NCBI RefSeq assembly: GCF_029227915.1
Contig: NC_079885.1
Coordinates: 27,531,001-27,595,000, forward strand
Direction: 5' to 3'
DNA length: 64,000 bases
Source of the DNA: Hydractinia symbiolongicarpus
Taxonomy: Eukaryota; Cnidaria; Hydrozoa; Anthoathecata; Hydractiniidae
This document shows positions 11,696-22,303 of this stretch, piece after piece. The stretch's first letter is position 1. Every line of letters begins with the position of its first letter. The position numbers were made by a program, and so were the translations under genes. The notes under the pieces were generated by a model. The model saw only the letters and a program-made list of their open reading frames with translations. It was not told the origin of the DNA and searched no databases.

Positions 11696-12394
11696 GAAGG
11701 CTAAGGAGCTTGTTTCCTTTGTTAGAAAAAGAAAATGCATGGCAATATCAGGGTGAAGTACTTAAAGGACTATTCCAGAGATGTTTGGAACAAATTCAGC
11801 AATGTAGAAAAAAATACACACACAATCATAATTGTGAAGGATGGTTCTTTTTTACTACTAGAGGAAAAAATACGTTTCCTACTGCAACTGGACGCCGAAA
11901 TAAAAAATATAAAACATCAAAAAAAGTTTTCTTGGACATAACAAACACATTAGACAGTATTACAAATACAGCTATCAATACAAACACACCGTTAAATAAA
12001 AATATGTCTATAAACACACCAATTGTGTGCAAGCAAAATACACCAGAAGTAGTGAACATAATTACACCTTTAAATACAAACAAGTCAATAGATATAAAGA
12101 CACCCATCAGGACAGAATTGGTGAGTGCTAACACCTAATAAAATGAACACACCTAAGAATAAGAAAAAAACAGGAGACAGCTCTTTCACCATCTCATTTG
12201 AAATACAGTCAACAAAAAATGACATGAAATATATGAAAATTAATGCAGAAGGAGCACTTAAATCAATAAATTCGAAGTGGGATAGCATATATGACACACT
12301 AAAATCCTCACATTTAATTAGATCTGTAAATTTAGTTGAGGCCAAGTCTGATTTGCAGAAAAAAAAGGAATTAGACAGCGGAACAGCAGAATAA
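11696..12394 (+). pseudogene. Degenerate coding region of transposon gene, NTP-rich
   Basis: Two overlapping open frames cover this stretch: frame one until a stop at 12136-12138, frame two from about 12125 to a stop at 12392-12394. Reading through would need a frame change at about 12125-12138. The first frame is notably rich in Asn and Thr, with recurring NTP or TP motifs (about residues 85-142 of that frame). The second starts with TPNKMNTPKNKKK and continues as a hydrophilic, Lys- and Ser-rich segment. Composition across the shift is continuous (TP and N/K-rich on both sides), which supports one original protein. A gtgagt donor-like site sits at 12121, but no in-phase acceptor was found. 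No family is recognised. Minus-strand ORFs here are read as shadows. Confidence 0.35.
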
Positions 12395-12538
12395 AAAAGT
12401 CCTTGGAAAGCAAATGTTACAGAAGTGGCAAGGCAATGGAAACTGTTTTCAGGATCAGACAGTCTGCATCTTCATACAGAAAATCACGATCAATCCAGTA
12501 TTTTGAGATAAAGGATGAAGCTCTCCAGAGAATCATAG
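12352..12538 (+). pseudogene. Transposon gene exon, basic/helical segment, ends at splice donor
   Basis: This frame is open from 12352 (stop at 12349-12351) to the donor gt at 12539-12540. It encodes a basic, probably helical stretch (RQRNSRIKKSLE, then YRKSRSIQYFEIKDEALQR). It is out of frame with the preceding segment (12125-12394). Adding one A, or losing two, in the eight-A run at 12359-12366 would join them, so a homopolymer indel (biological or sequencing) is the likely break. The codon at its end is split in phase 1 and continues correctly in the next exon. The function is unknown; a DNA-binding or coiled-coil region of a transposon protein is only a guess. Confidence 0.5.
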
Positions 12539-12620
12539 GTAATCATTACTCATTCCTTTTCTTTCTCTTTCATATCAAATTTTCTTTGTAAAAACTAATT
12601 ATTTATATTCACATTTTTAG
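12539..12620 (+). other. 82-bp GT-AG intron in transposon gene
   Basis: The donor is gtaatc after cataG and the acceptor is a pyrimidine-rich stretch ending acatttttag. The intron is T-rich (cttttctttctctttcat). Removing it keeps the reading frame open on both sides through a phase-1 split glycine codon. Confidence 0.6.
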
Positions 12621-12754
12621 GAAAAAAACATCAATGTGGAGAAGTAGATGCAGCACTAGGTAAAAAGAAGCGGCATAGCCCAGACCCTAATAAAATAAAT
12701 TTTGATAAAGCTGCGTTATTGGAAGAAGTAAATAACATGGAAAAAGGATCCAAG
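12621..12754 (+). pseudogene. Transposon gene exon 2, charged segment, truncated
   Basis: After the intron, the frame continues for about 45 residues without a stop: a Cys- and Lys-containing stretch (KKHQCGEVDAALGKKKRH), then SPDPNKINFDKAALLEEVNNM and ending EKGSK at a donor-like gtatat (12755-12760). The LLEEV...GSK pattern resembles, from memory only, a short helical module seen in transposon-derived proteins of invertebrates, and I cannot name the family with confidence. No continuing exon is convincing downstream: acceptor-like sites near 12792 and 12857 lead into frames with early stops. The gene is therefore probably 3'-truncated by an internal deletion of the element. Confidence 0.5.
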
Positions 12755-13196
12755 GTATATATGTGCATGCAGTTGTGTACTTTTCCAGGAAGAAATTTTT
12801 TAATTTAATTAATAAAATAGAAATTTGCACTGGAAATGTTTTTTTACGTTTTTGCAGTTTTAATCATTCAGTACAGCAAAGATAAGCTCATGTAAATGGT
12901 CCTTGTGACGTCAATTATGCAGCCATTATGAATTTCAAAGTTCGAGAAGAATTGGAGCATGATAAAGCCGCATGAAGTGAGGTAGCTCAAAATTTGAAAG
13001 TTTATTTACAATTTTTTGCTGTACTAAACTTTTCTGTAAAAAACGAATGTTATTTTCTTAAATACTAATATGAATAGAACTTAATTAGGTAGCATCATTA
13101 AAACGTTGGAGGGAACCTTTAATGTATTTACTTACTGGCTATACTTAATCTAGGAGAACACTAGCTAAATTGCTTTTCTAATTAAGCTACTCTTTT
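12755..13196 (+). other. Non-coding interior of transposon
   Basis: AT-rich DNA with no open frame of note and no recognised domain. It contains the second palindromic tgacgtca (12906-12913) and two acceptor-like sites (ttttccag, tttttgcag) without convincing exons after them. Confidence 0.5.
12906..12913. promoter_or_regulatory. Palindromic CRE-like site (tgacgtca), right
   Basis: Second exact copy of the 8-bp CRE consensus within the element (first at 11179-11186). Two exact palindromes in 2.5 kb of AT-rich DNA are suggestive but not proof of regulation. Confidence 0.3.
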
Positions 13197-13258
13197 TGTA
13201 CAGAGGTGGGACTTGCACCCACAACTATTTTAGCTAGCTAATCCGCTGTGATCTACGA
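13197..13258 (-). other. tRNA-like / SINE-head-like fragment
   Basis: Read on the minus strand, 13238-13255 resembles a pol III A box (tagatcacagcggattag, compare the tRNA D-arm pattern TAGCTCAG..GGTTAG). Downstream, 13206-13222 forms a T-arm-like stem-loop (gtggg, loop tgcaagt, cccac) whose core, ggtgcaagtcc, matches 8 of 11 positions of the B box GGTTCGANTCC. A-to-B spacing is right for a tRNA, but the acceptor stem does not pair and no clean anticodon arm forms. It is therefore a degenerate tRNA or the head of a tRNA-derived SINE, not a working tRNA gene. Confidence 0.4.
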
Positions 13259-13556
13259 CATTTCCAGGTATTCTTAATTAAATATATATATAATTTTAAT
13301 TATGCTTTTACTAGTAGTTTAAATATATATCAGTAATAATTTAACAAACCTTGATTTTCTGTGTAATCACTACGGGTACCTTTGTCAACATCACTTTCCT
13401 GAAGATGGCGGCGCCTTCCTTCACAAACTTAAAAAATTGGCTCATCATCGATGTAGTCATACACAAAAACACCACGTCGAAACAAACACGTCAGATAGCA
13501 AAACGCGGTATAAAATTGTGAAAACGCGTTATATACGTGCTTTACCCGAAATAATT
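13259..13556 (+). other. Right subterminal region of transposon
   Basis: An AT-rich tract (about 13275-13345, with tatatatataattttaa) is followed by a more GC-rich part with a YY1-type motif and an outward-facing tataaaa (13509-13515). No gene is seen. Confidence 0.4.
13402..13412 (+). promoter_or_regulatory. YY1-type motif aagatggcggc
   Basis: Exact match to the extended AAGATGGCGGC core bound by YY1/pleiohomeotic-type zinc-finger proteins in animals, where it often sits just downstream of transcription starts. It lies about 170 bp from the right end. The role in the element is inferred. Confidence 0.35.
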
Positions 13557-13581
13557 CCAGACGTTCCGTAAGTTGCCCGAG
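13557..13581 (-). repeat. Right terminal inverted repeat of the transposon
   Basis: Perfect 25-bp inverted copy of 11032-11056, followed directly by satellite sequence (acgcaaccg). Confidence 0.95.
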
Positions 13582-15779
13582 ACGCAACCGTTGTAACTGA
13601 AGCGGATTGATGCCGTTAGAAAGTCAATGAAATGTAGTTTATGAAACTGCCGCTACTTCTTCAGCGCGCGATAACGGCTAGGATTGGTCCCACAGTAAAG
13701 AATGAATTAATTATCTAAGCTTTTAAATGAAGCGCTACCACAGCGCCCAATGTTATCGCTTAGTTCCGGCAATCACGTCAAATTAAGACGAATGTTACTT
13801 CTTGGAGTCTAATTGTCTCATTCATCACATTTATCAGGTCACAGTCCAAGGTTAGTTCAATTAAGTCCCACAGTCAATCGTTTCACTGTTAAAAGCGATG
13901 CAACCTAGTAATATCGGAAAAATATCGCTAAATACATGTTGGTACGAATATGTGACCCAACCGTTGTAACTCAAACGGACTAACACCGTTAGAAAGTCAG
14001 TGAGATGTGGTTTTTGAACTGTCGCTATTTCTTCAGCGCGCGATAACGGCTAGGATTGGTCCCACAGTAAAGAATGACTTATTTATCTAAATTTTTAAAT
14101 GAACCGCTACCACAGCGCCCAGTGTAATCACTGAGTTCCGACAATCATGTGAAATTAAGAAGAATGTTATTTCTTGGAGTCCAATTGTCTCATTTATCAC
14201 ATTTATCAGGTCACAGTCCAAAGTTAGTTCAATTACGTCCCACAGTCGATCGTTTCACTGTTAAAAGCGATGCAACTTGTAATATCAGAAAAATATCGCT
14301 AAATACATGTTGGTACGAATATGTGACCCAACTGTTGTAACTAAAACGAACTGACACCGTTAGAAAGTCAGTGAAATGTAGTATTTGAAACTGTCTCTCT
14401 TTCTTCAGCTCGCGGTAACGGCTAGGATTGGTCCCACAGTAAAGAATGACATATTTATCTAAATTTTTAAATAAAGCGCTACCACAGCGCCCAGTGTAAC
14501 TGCTGAGTTTAAGCAATCATGGCAAATTAAGAAGAATGTTATTTCTTTGTGTTCAATTGTCTCATTTATCACATTCATAAAGTCAAAATCCAAAATCAGT
14601 TATATTAAGTACCACAGTCAATCCTTTCACTGTTAAAAGCAATGCAACCTAGTAATATCAGAAAAGCATCGCTAAGTAAATGTTGGTACGTGTATGTGAT
14701 GGAACCGTTGTCACTCAAACAGACTGATATTGTTAGAAAGTCAATGAAATGGAGTTTTTGAAACTGTCTCTATTTCTTCAGCGCGCGCTAACGGCTAGGA
14801 TTTGTCCCACAGTAAAACTGACTTATCTATCTAAATTTTTAGTTTACGCGCTTCCACAGGGTCCAGTGTAATCGCTGAGTTCCGACAATCATGTCGAGTT
14901 AAGAAGAATGTCATTTCTTAGAGTCCAATTGTCTCATCATATTTATCAGATCAAAGTCAATAATCAGTTCAATTAAGTCCTACAGTCAATCGTTTTACTG
15001 TTAAAAGCGATGCAACCTGGTAATATCGGAGAGATATCGTTAAGTACATGATGGTACGAATATGTGACGGAACCGTTGTAATTGAAGCGGACTGATACCA
15101 TTAGAAAGTCAAAGAAAAGGAACTTTGAAACTGTCTCTATTTCTTCATCGCGCGATAACGGCTAGGATTGGTCCCACAGTACAAAAATGACTTTTTTATC
15201 TAAATTTTGAAATAAAGCGCTGACACGGCGCCCAGTGTAACTGCTGAGTTCAAGCAATCATGTCAAACTAAGAAGAATGTTATTTTCTGGAGTTCAATTG
15301 TCTCATTTATCACATTAATAAAGTCAAAGTCCAAAATCAGTTACACTAAGTCCCACAGTCAATCGTTTCACTGTTAAAAGCGATGCAACCTGGTAATATC
15401 GGAAAAAATCACTAAATACATGTTGGTACGAATGTGTGATGCAACCGTTGTAACTCAAACGGATTGACACCGTTAGAAAGTCAATGAAATGGCGTTTTTG
15501 AAACTGCCTCTATTTCTTCTGGTCGCAATAACGGCTAGGATTCGTCCCAGAGTAAAAAATGACTTACTTATCTAAATTTTTAAATGAAGCGCTACCACAG
15601 ATCCCAATGTAATCGTTGAGTTCCGGCAATCACGTCAAATTAAGAAGAATGTTATTTCTTGGAGTCTAATTGTCTCATTCATCACATTTATCAGGTCACA
15701 GCCCAAGGTTAGTTCAATTAAGTCCCACAGTCAATCGTTTTACTGTTAAAAGCGATGCAACCTAGTAATAGCGGAAAAA

Positions 15780-18430
15780 TATCGCTAAATACATGTTGGT
15801 ACGAATATGTGACGCAGCCGTTGTAACACAAACGGACTGATACCGTTAGAAAGTCAATGAAATGGAGTTTTTGAAACTGTCTCTATTTCTTCAGCGCGCG
15901 CTAACGGCTAGGATTTGCCCACAGTAGAAATGACATTTTTATCAAAAACTTTTAAAAGAAGCGCTACCACAGGCTCCAGTGTAATCGCTGAATTCCGACA
16001 ATCATGTCGAGTTAAGAAGAATGTTATTTCTTGGAGTCCAATTGTCTCATTTATCACATTAAGGAGGTCAAAGACCAAAATCAGTTCAATTAAGTCCCAC
16101 AGTCAATCGTTTCACTGTTAAAAGCGATACAACTTAGTAAAATCGGAAAAAATCGCTAAATACATGTTGGTACGAATGTGTGATGCAACCGTTGTAACTC
16201 AAACGGACTAACACCGTTAGAAAGTCAGTGAGATGTAGTTTTTGAACTGTCGATATTTCTTCAGCGCGCGATAACGGCTAGGATTGGTCCCACAGTAAAG
16301 AATGACTTATTTATCTAAATTTTTAAATAAACCGCTACCACAGCGCCCAGTGTAATCACTGAGTTCCGACAATCATGTCAAATTAAGAAGAATGTTATTT
16401 CTTGGAGTCCAATTGTCTCATTTATCACATTTATCAGGTCACAGTCCAAAGTTAGTTCAATTACGTCCCACAGTCGATCGTTTCACTGTTAAAAGCGATG
16501 CAACTTGTAATATCAGAAAAATATCGCTAAATACATGTTGGTACGAATATGTGACCCAACTGTTGTAACAAAAAGGAACTGATACCGTTAGAAAGTCAGT
16601 GAAATGCAGTATTTGAAACTGTCTCTCTTTCTTCAGCGCGCAGTAACGGCTAGGATTGGTCCCACAGTAAAGAATGACATATTTATCTAAATTTTTAAAT
16701 GAACCGTTACTACAGCGCCCAGTGTAATCACTGAGTTCCGACAATCATGTCAAATTAAGAAGAACGTTATTTATTGGAGTCCAGTTGTCTCATTTATCAC
16801 ATTTATCAGGTCACAGTCCAAATTTAGTTCAATTACGTCCCACAGTCGATCGTGTCACTGTTAAAAGCGATGCAACTTGTAATATCAGAAAAATATCGTT
16901 AAATACATGTTGGTACGAATATGTGACCCAACTGTTGTAACTAAAACGAACTGACACCGTTAGAAAGTCAGTGAAATGTAGTATTTGAAACTGTTTCTAT
17001 TTCTTCAACGCGTCCTAACGGCTACGATTGGTCCCACAGTAAAAAATGACTTATTTATCTAAATTTTCAAATAAAGCGCTACCACAGCGCCCAGTGTAAT
17101 CACTGAGTTCCGACAATCAAGTCAAATTAAGAAGAATGTTATTTCTTGGAGTCCAATTGTTTCATTTATCACATTTATCAGGTCACAGTCCAAAGTTAGT
17201 TCAATTACGTCCCACAGTCGATCGTTTCACTGTTAAAAGCGATGAAACCTAGTAATATCAGATAAATATCGCTAAATACATGTTGGTACGAATATGTGAC
17301 CCAACTGTTGTAACTCAAACGGACTGACACCGTTAGAAAGTCAGTGAAACGAAGTATTTGAAACTGTCTTTATTTCTTCAGCGCGCAGTAACGGCTAGGA
17401 TTGGTCCCACAGTAAATTCTGAATTTTTATCATAATTTTTAAATGAAGAGCTACCACAGCGCCCAGTGTAATCCCTGAGTTTCGGCAATCATGTCAAATT
17501 AAGAAGAATGTTATTTCTTGAAGTCTAATTGTCTCACTTTCACATTTATAAGGTCACAGTCCAAAATCAGTTCAATTAAGTCCCACAGTCAATCGTTTCA
17601 CTGTTAAAAGCGATGCAACCTAGTAATAGATGAAAAATATCGCTAAATACATGTTGGTACGAATATGTAACGCAACCGTTGTAACACAAACGGACTGATA
17701 CCGTTAGAAAGTCAATGAAATGGAGTTTTTGAAACTGTCTCTATTTCTTCAGCGCGCGCTACCGGCTAGGATTTGCCCACAGTAGAGATGACATTTTTAT
17801 CTAAATTTTTAAAAGAAGCGCTACCACAGGCTCCAGTGTAATCGCTGAGTTCCGACAATCATATCGAGTTAAGAAGAATGTTATTTCTTGGAGTCCAATT
17901 GTCTCATTATCACATTCATAAAGTCACAGTGCAAAATCAGTTATATTAAGTCCCACAGTCAATCGTTTCACTGTTAAAAGCAATGCAACCTAGTAATATC
18001 AGAAAAATATCGCTAAGAAAATGTTGGTACGAGTATGTGACAGAACCGTTGTCACTCAAACAGACTGATACTGTTAGAAAGTCATTGAAGTGTAGTTTTT
18101 GAAACTGTTTCTATTTCTTCAACGCGTCCTAACGGCTACGATTGGTCCCACAGTAAAAAATGACTTATTTATCTAAAGTTTTAGATAAAGCGCTACCACA
18201 GCGCCCAGTGTAACTGCTGAGTTTAAGCAATCATGTCAAATTAAGAAGCATGTTATTTTTTAGTGTTCAATTGTCTCATTTATCACATTCATAAAGTCAA
18301 AATCCAAAATCAGTTATATTAAGTACCACAGTCAATCGTTTCACTGTTAAAAGCAATGCAACCTAGTAATATCAGAAAAATATCGCTAAGTAAATGTTGG
18401 TACGTGTATGTAACGGAACCGTTGTCACTC
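15780..18430 (+). repeat. Segmental duplication in C, copy 1 (partner 20980-23640)
   Basis: About seven monomers match 20980-23640 at a constant offset of 5,202 bp (14 monomers). Private variants shared by both copies include atatcgagtt at 17861 and 23063, and aattctgaatttttatc near 17413 and 22615. Confidence 0.8.
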
Positions 18431-18599
18431 AAACGGACTAACACCGTTAGAAAGTCAGTGAGATGTAGTTTTTGAACGGTCGCTATTTCTTCAGCGCGCG
18501 ATAACGGCTACGATTGGTCCCACAGTAAAGAATGACTTATTTATCTAAATTTTTAAATGAACCGCTACCACAGCGCCCAGTGTAATCACTGAGTTCCGA

Positions 18600-20457
18600 C
18601 AATCATGTCAAATTAAGAAGAATGTTATTTCTTGGAGTCCAATTGTCTCATTTATCACATTTGTCAGGTCACAGTCCAAAGTTAGTTCAATTACGTCCCA
18701 CAGTCGATCGTTTCACTGTTAAAAGCGATGCAACCTAGTAATATCAGATAAATATCGCTAAATACATGTTGGTACGAATATGTGACCCAACTGCTGTAAC
18801 TCAAACGGACTGACACCGTTAGAAAGTCAGTGAAATGTAGTATTTGAAACTGTCTTCCTTTCTTCAGCGCGCAGTAATGGCTAGGATTTGTCCCACAGTA
18901 AAAACTGAATTTTTGTCTTAATTTTTAAATGAAGAGCTACCACAGCACCCAGTGTAATCCCTGAGTTTCGGAAATCATGTCAAATTAAGAAGATTGTTAT
19001 TTCTTGAAGTGCAATTGTCTCACTTTCCCATTTATAAGGTCACAGTCCAAAATCAGTTCAATTAAGTCCCATAGTCAATCGTTTCACTGTTAAAAGCGAT
19101 GCAACCTAGTAAAAGCGGAAAAATATCGCTAAATACATGTTGGTACGAATATGTGACGCAACCGTTGTAACACAAACGGACTGATACCGTTAGAAAGTCA
19201 ATGAAACGGAGTTTTTGAAACTGTCTCTATTTCTTCAGCGCGCGCTAACGGCTAGGATTTGCCCACAGTAGAAATGACATTTTTATCAAAAACTTTTAAA
19301 AGAAGCGCTACCACAGGCTCCAGTGTAATCGCTGAATTCCGACAATCATGTCGAGTTAAGAAGAATGTTATTTCTTGGAGTCCAATTGTCTCATTTATCA
19401 CATTAAGGAGGTCAAAGTCCAAAATCAGTTCAATTAAGTCCCACAGTCAATCGTTTCACTGTTAAAAGCGATACAACTTAGTAATATCGAAAAAAATCGC
19501 TAAATACATGTTGGTACGAATGTGTGATGCAACCGTTGTAACTCAAACGGACTAACACCGTTAGAAAGTCAGTGAGATGTAGTTTTTGAACTGTCGCTAT
19601 TTCTTCAGCGCGCGATAACGGCTAGGATTGGTCCAACAGTAAAGAATGACTTATTTATCTAAATTTTTAAATAAACCGCTACCACAGCGCCCAGTGTAAT
19701 CACTGAGTTCCGACAATCATGTCAAATTAAGAAGAATGTTATTTCTTGGAGTCCAATTGTCTCATTTATCACATTTATCAGGTCACAGTCCAAAGTTAGT
19801 TCAATTACGTCCCACAGTCGATCGTTTCACTGTTAAAAGCGATGCAACTTGTAATATCAGAAAAATATCGCTAAATACATGTTGGTACGAATATGTGACC
19901 CAACTGTTGTAACAAAAAGGAACTGATACCGTTAGAAAGTCAGTGAAATGCAGTATTTGAAACTGTCTCTCTTTCTTCAGCGCGCAGTAACGGCTAGGAT
20001 TGGTCCCACAGTAAAGAATGACATATTTATCTAAATTTTTAAATGAACCGTTACTACAGCGCCCAGTGTAATCACTGAGTTCCGACAATCATGTCAAATT
20101 AAGAAGAATGTTATTTATTGGAGTCCAGTTGTCTCATTTATCACATTTATCAGGTCACAGTCCAAATTTAGTTCAATTACGTCCCACAGTCGATCGTGTC
20201 ACTGTTAAAAGCGATGCAACTTGTAATATCAGAAAAATATCGTTAAATACATGTTGGTACGAATATGTGACCCAACTGTTGTAACTAAAACGAACTGACA
20301 CCGTTAGAAAGTCAGTGAAATGTAGTATTTGAAACTGTTTCTATTTCTTCAACGCGTCCTAACGGCTACGATTGGTCCCACAGTAAAAAATGACTTATTT
20401 ATCTAAATTTTCAAATAAAGCGCTACCACAGCGCCCAGTGTAATCACTGAGTTCCGA
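18600..20457 (+). repeat. Five-monomer higher-order unit in C, copy 1
   Basis: Tandem pentamer: the next unit (20458 to about 22300) repeats the same monomer order at an offset of 1,858 bp. Shared marks include the catttgtcaggtc variant (near 18658 and 20516) and the gtgcaattgtctcactttcc variant. Confidence 0.85.
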
Positions 20458-22303
20458 CAATCATGTCAAATTAAGAAGAATGTTATTTCTTGGAGTCCAA
20501 TTGTCTCATTTATCACATTTGTCAGGTCACAGTCCAAAGTTAGTTCAATTACGTCCCACAGTCGATCGTTTCACTGTTAAAAGCGACGCAACCTAGTAAT
20601 ATCAGATAAATATCGCTAAATACATGTTGGTACGAATATGTGACCCAACTGCTGTAACTCAAACGGACTGACACCGTTAGAAAGTCAGTGAAATGTAGTA
20701 TTTGAAACTGTCTTTCTTTCTTCAGCGCGCAGTAACGGCTAGGATTTGTCCCACAGTAAAAACTGAATTTTTGTCTTAATTTTTAAATGAAGAGCTACCA
20801 CAGCGCCCAGTGTAATCCCTGAGTTTCGGAAATCATGTCAAATTAAGAAGATTGTTATTTCTTGAAGTGCAATTGTCTCACTTTCCCATTTATAAGGTCA
20901 CAGTCCAAAATCAGTTCAATTAAGTCCCATAGTCAATCGTTTCACTGTTAAAAGCGATGCAACCTACTAATAGCGGAAAAATATCGCTAAATACATGTTG
21001 GTACGAATATGTGACGCAACCGTTGTAACACAAACGGACTGATACCGTTAGAAAGTCAATGAAACGGAGTTTTTGAAACTGTCTCTATTTCTTCAGCGCG
21101 CGCTAACGGCTAGGATTTGCCCACAGTAGAAATGACATTTTTATCAAAAACTTTTAAAAGAAGCGCCACCACAGGCTCCAGTGTAATCGCTGAATTCCGA
21201 CAATCATGTCGAGTTAAGAAGAATGTTATTTCTTGGAGTCCAATTGTCTCATTTATCACATTAAGGAGGTCAAAGTCCAAAATCAGTTCAATTAAGTCCC
21301 ACAGTCAATCGTTTCACTGTTAAAAGCGATACAACTTAGTAATATCGGAAAAAATCGCTAAATACATGTTGGTACGAATGTGTGATGCAACCGTTGTAAC
21401 TCAAACGGACTAACACCGTTAGAAAGTCAGTGAGATGTAGTTTTTGAACTGTCGCTATTTCTTCAGCGCGCGATAACGGCTAGGATTGGTCCAACAGTAA
21501 AGAATGACTTATTTATCTAAATTTTTAAATAAACCGCTACCACAGCGCCCAGTGTAATCACTGAGTTCCGACAATCATGTCAAATTAAGAAGAATGTTAT
21601 TTCTTGGAGTCCAATTGTCTCATTTATCACATTTATCAGGTCACAGTCCAAAGTTAGTTCAATTACGTCCCACAGTCGATCGTTTCACTGTTAAAAGCGA
21701 TGCAACTTGTAATATCAGAAAAATATCGCTAAATACATGTTGGTACGAATATGTGACCCAACTGTTGTAACAAAAAGGAACTGATACCGTTAGAAAGTCA
21801 GTGAAATGCAGTATTTGAAACTGTCTCTCTTTCTTCAGCGCGCAGTAACGGCTAGGATTGGTCCCACAGTAAAGAATGACATATTTATCTAAATTTTTAA
21901 ATGAACCGTTACTACAGCGCCCAGTGTAATCACTGAGTTCCGACAATCATGTCAAATTAAGAAGAATGTTATTTATTGGAGTCCAGTTGTCTCATTTATC
22001 ACATTTATCAGGTCACAGTCCAAATTTAGTTCAATTACGTCCCACAGTCGATCGTGTCACTGTTAAAAGCGATGCAACTTGTAATATCAGAAAAATATCG
22101 TTAAATACATGTTGGTACGAATATGTGACCCAACTGTTGTAACTAAAACGAACTGACACCGCTAGAAAGTCAGTGAAATGTAGTATTTGAAACTGTTTCT
22201 ATTTCTTCAACGCGTCCTAACGGCTACGATTGGTCCCACAGTAAAAAATGACTTATTTATCTAAATTTTCAAATAAAGCGCTACCACAGCGCCCAGTGTA
22301 ATC
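20458..22303 (+). repeat. Five-monomer higher-order unit in C, copy 2
   Basis: Second tandem copy of the pentamer at 18600-20457. It ends where this copy takes the tttcatttttcac variant and joins the longer 5,202-bp-offset duplication. Confidence 0.85.

Larger units (their letters stand above)
11032..13581 (+). mobile_element. Non-autonomous/decayed DNA transposon with 25-bp TIRs
   Basis: This 2,550-bp segment is unrelated to the satellite and interrupts a monomer. Its ends are a perfect 25-bp inverted repeat beginning ctcgggcaactt. Removing the element and one copy of the 2-bp target duplication restores a continuous monomer of normal 373-bp length (anchor 10809 to anchor 13734). Orientation is taken from an internal split gene remnant on the + strand. 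Terminal inverted repeats plus a short target duplication make it a class II (cut-and-paste) element. The superfamily is unassigned: a 2-bp AC duplication, or 3-bp GAC if the terminal g is counted as target, does not settle it. No catalytic DDE-type domain is visible, so this copy is probably internally deleted and dead. Confidence 0.9.

Noticed and set aside
11826-12345. Two minus-strand open frames (102 and 86 codons) in the transposon
   Set aside because: They are antisense to the better supported plus-strand exons, and their hydrophobic composition is what antisense of A/T-rich, Asn/Lys-rich codons gives.
12121-12358. Intron from gtgagt (12121) to ttgcag (12358) linking the NTP-rich frame to the later exon
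   Set aside because: Donor and acceptor look acceptable, but the joined codon phase does not match (the left exon ends on a codon boundary, the right would start mid-codon). It would also discard a coding-like segment.
13197-13258. Functional tRNA gene
   Set aside because: Only A-box-like and T-arm features are present; the acceptor stem does not pair and no clear anticodon stem forms.
15915-21323. Three near-identical 68-codon plus-strand open frames at 15915, 19259 and 21117
   Set aside because: They lie within one monomer type copied at offsets of 3,344 and 1,858 bp, have GTG- or TTG-like or weak starts, and have no recognisable domain. They are chance openings in satellite DNA.
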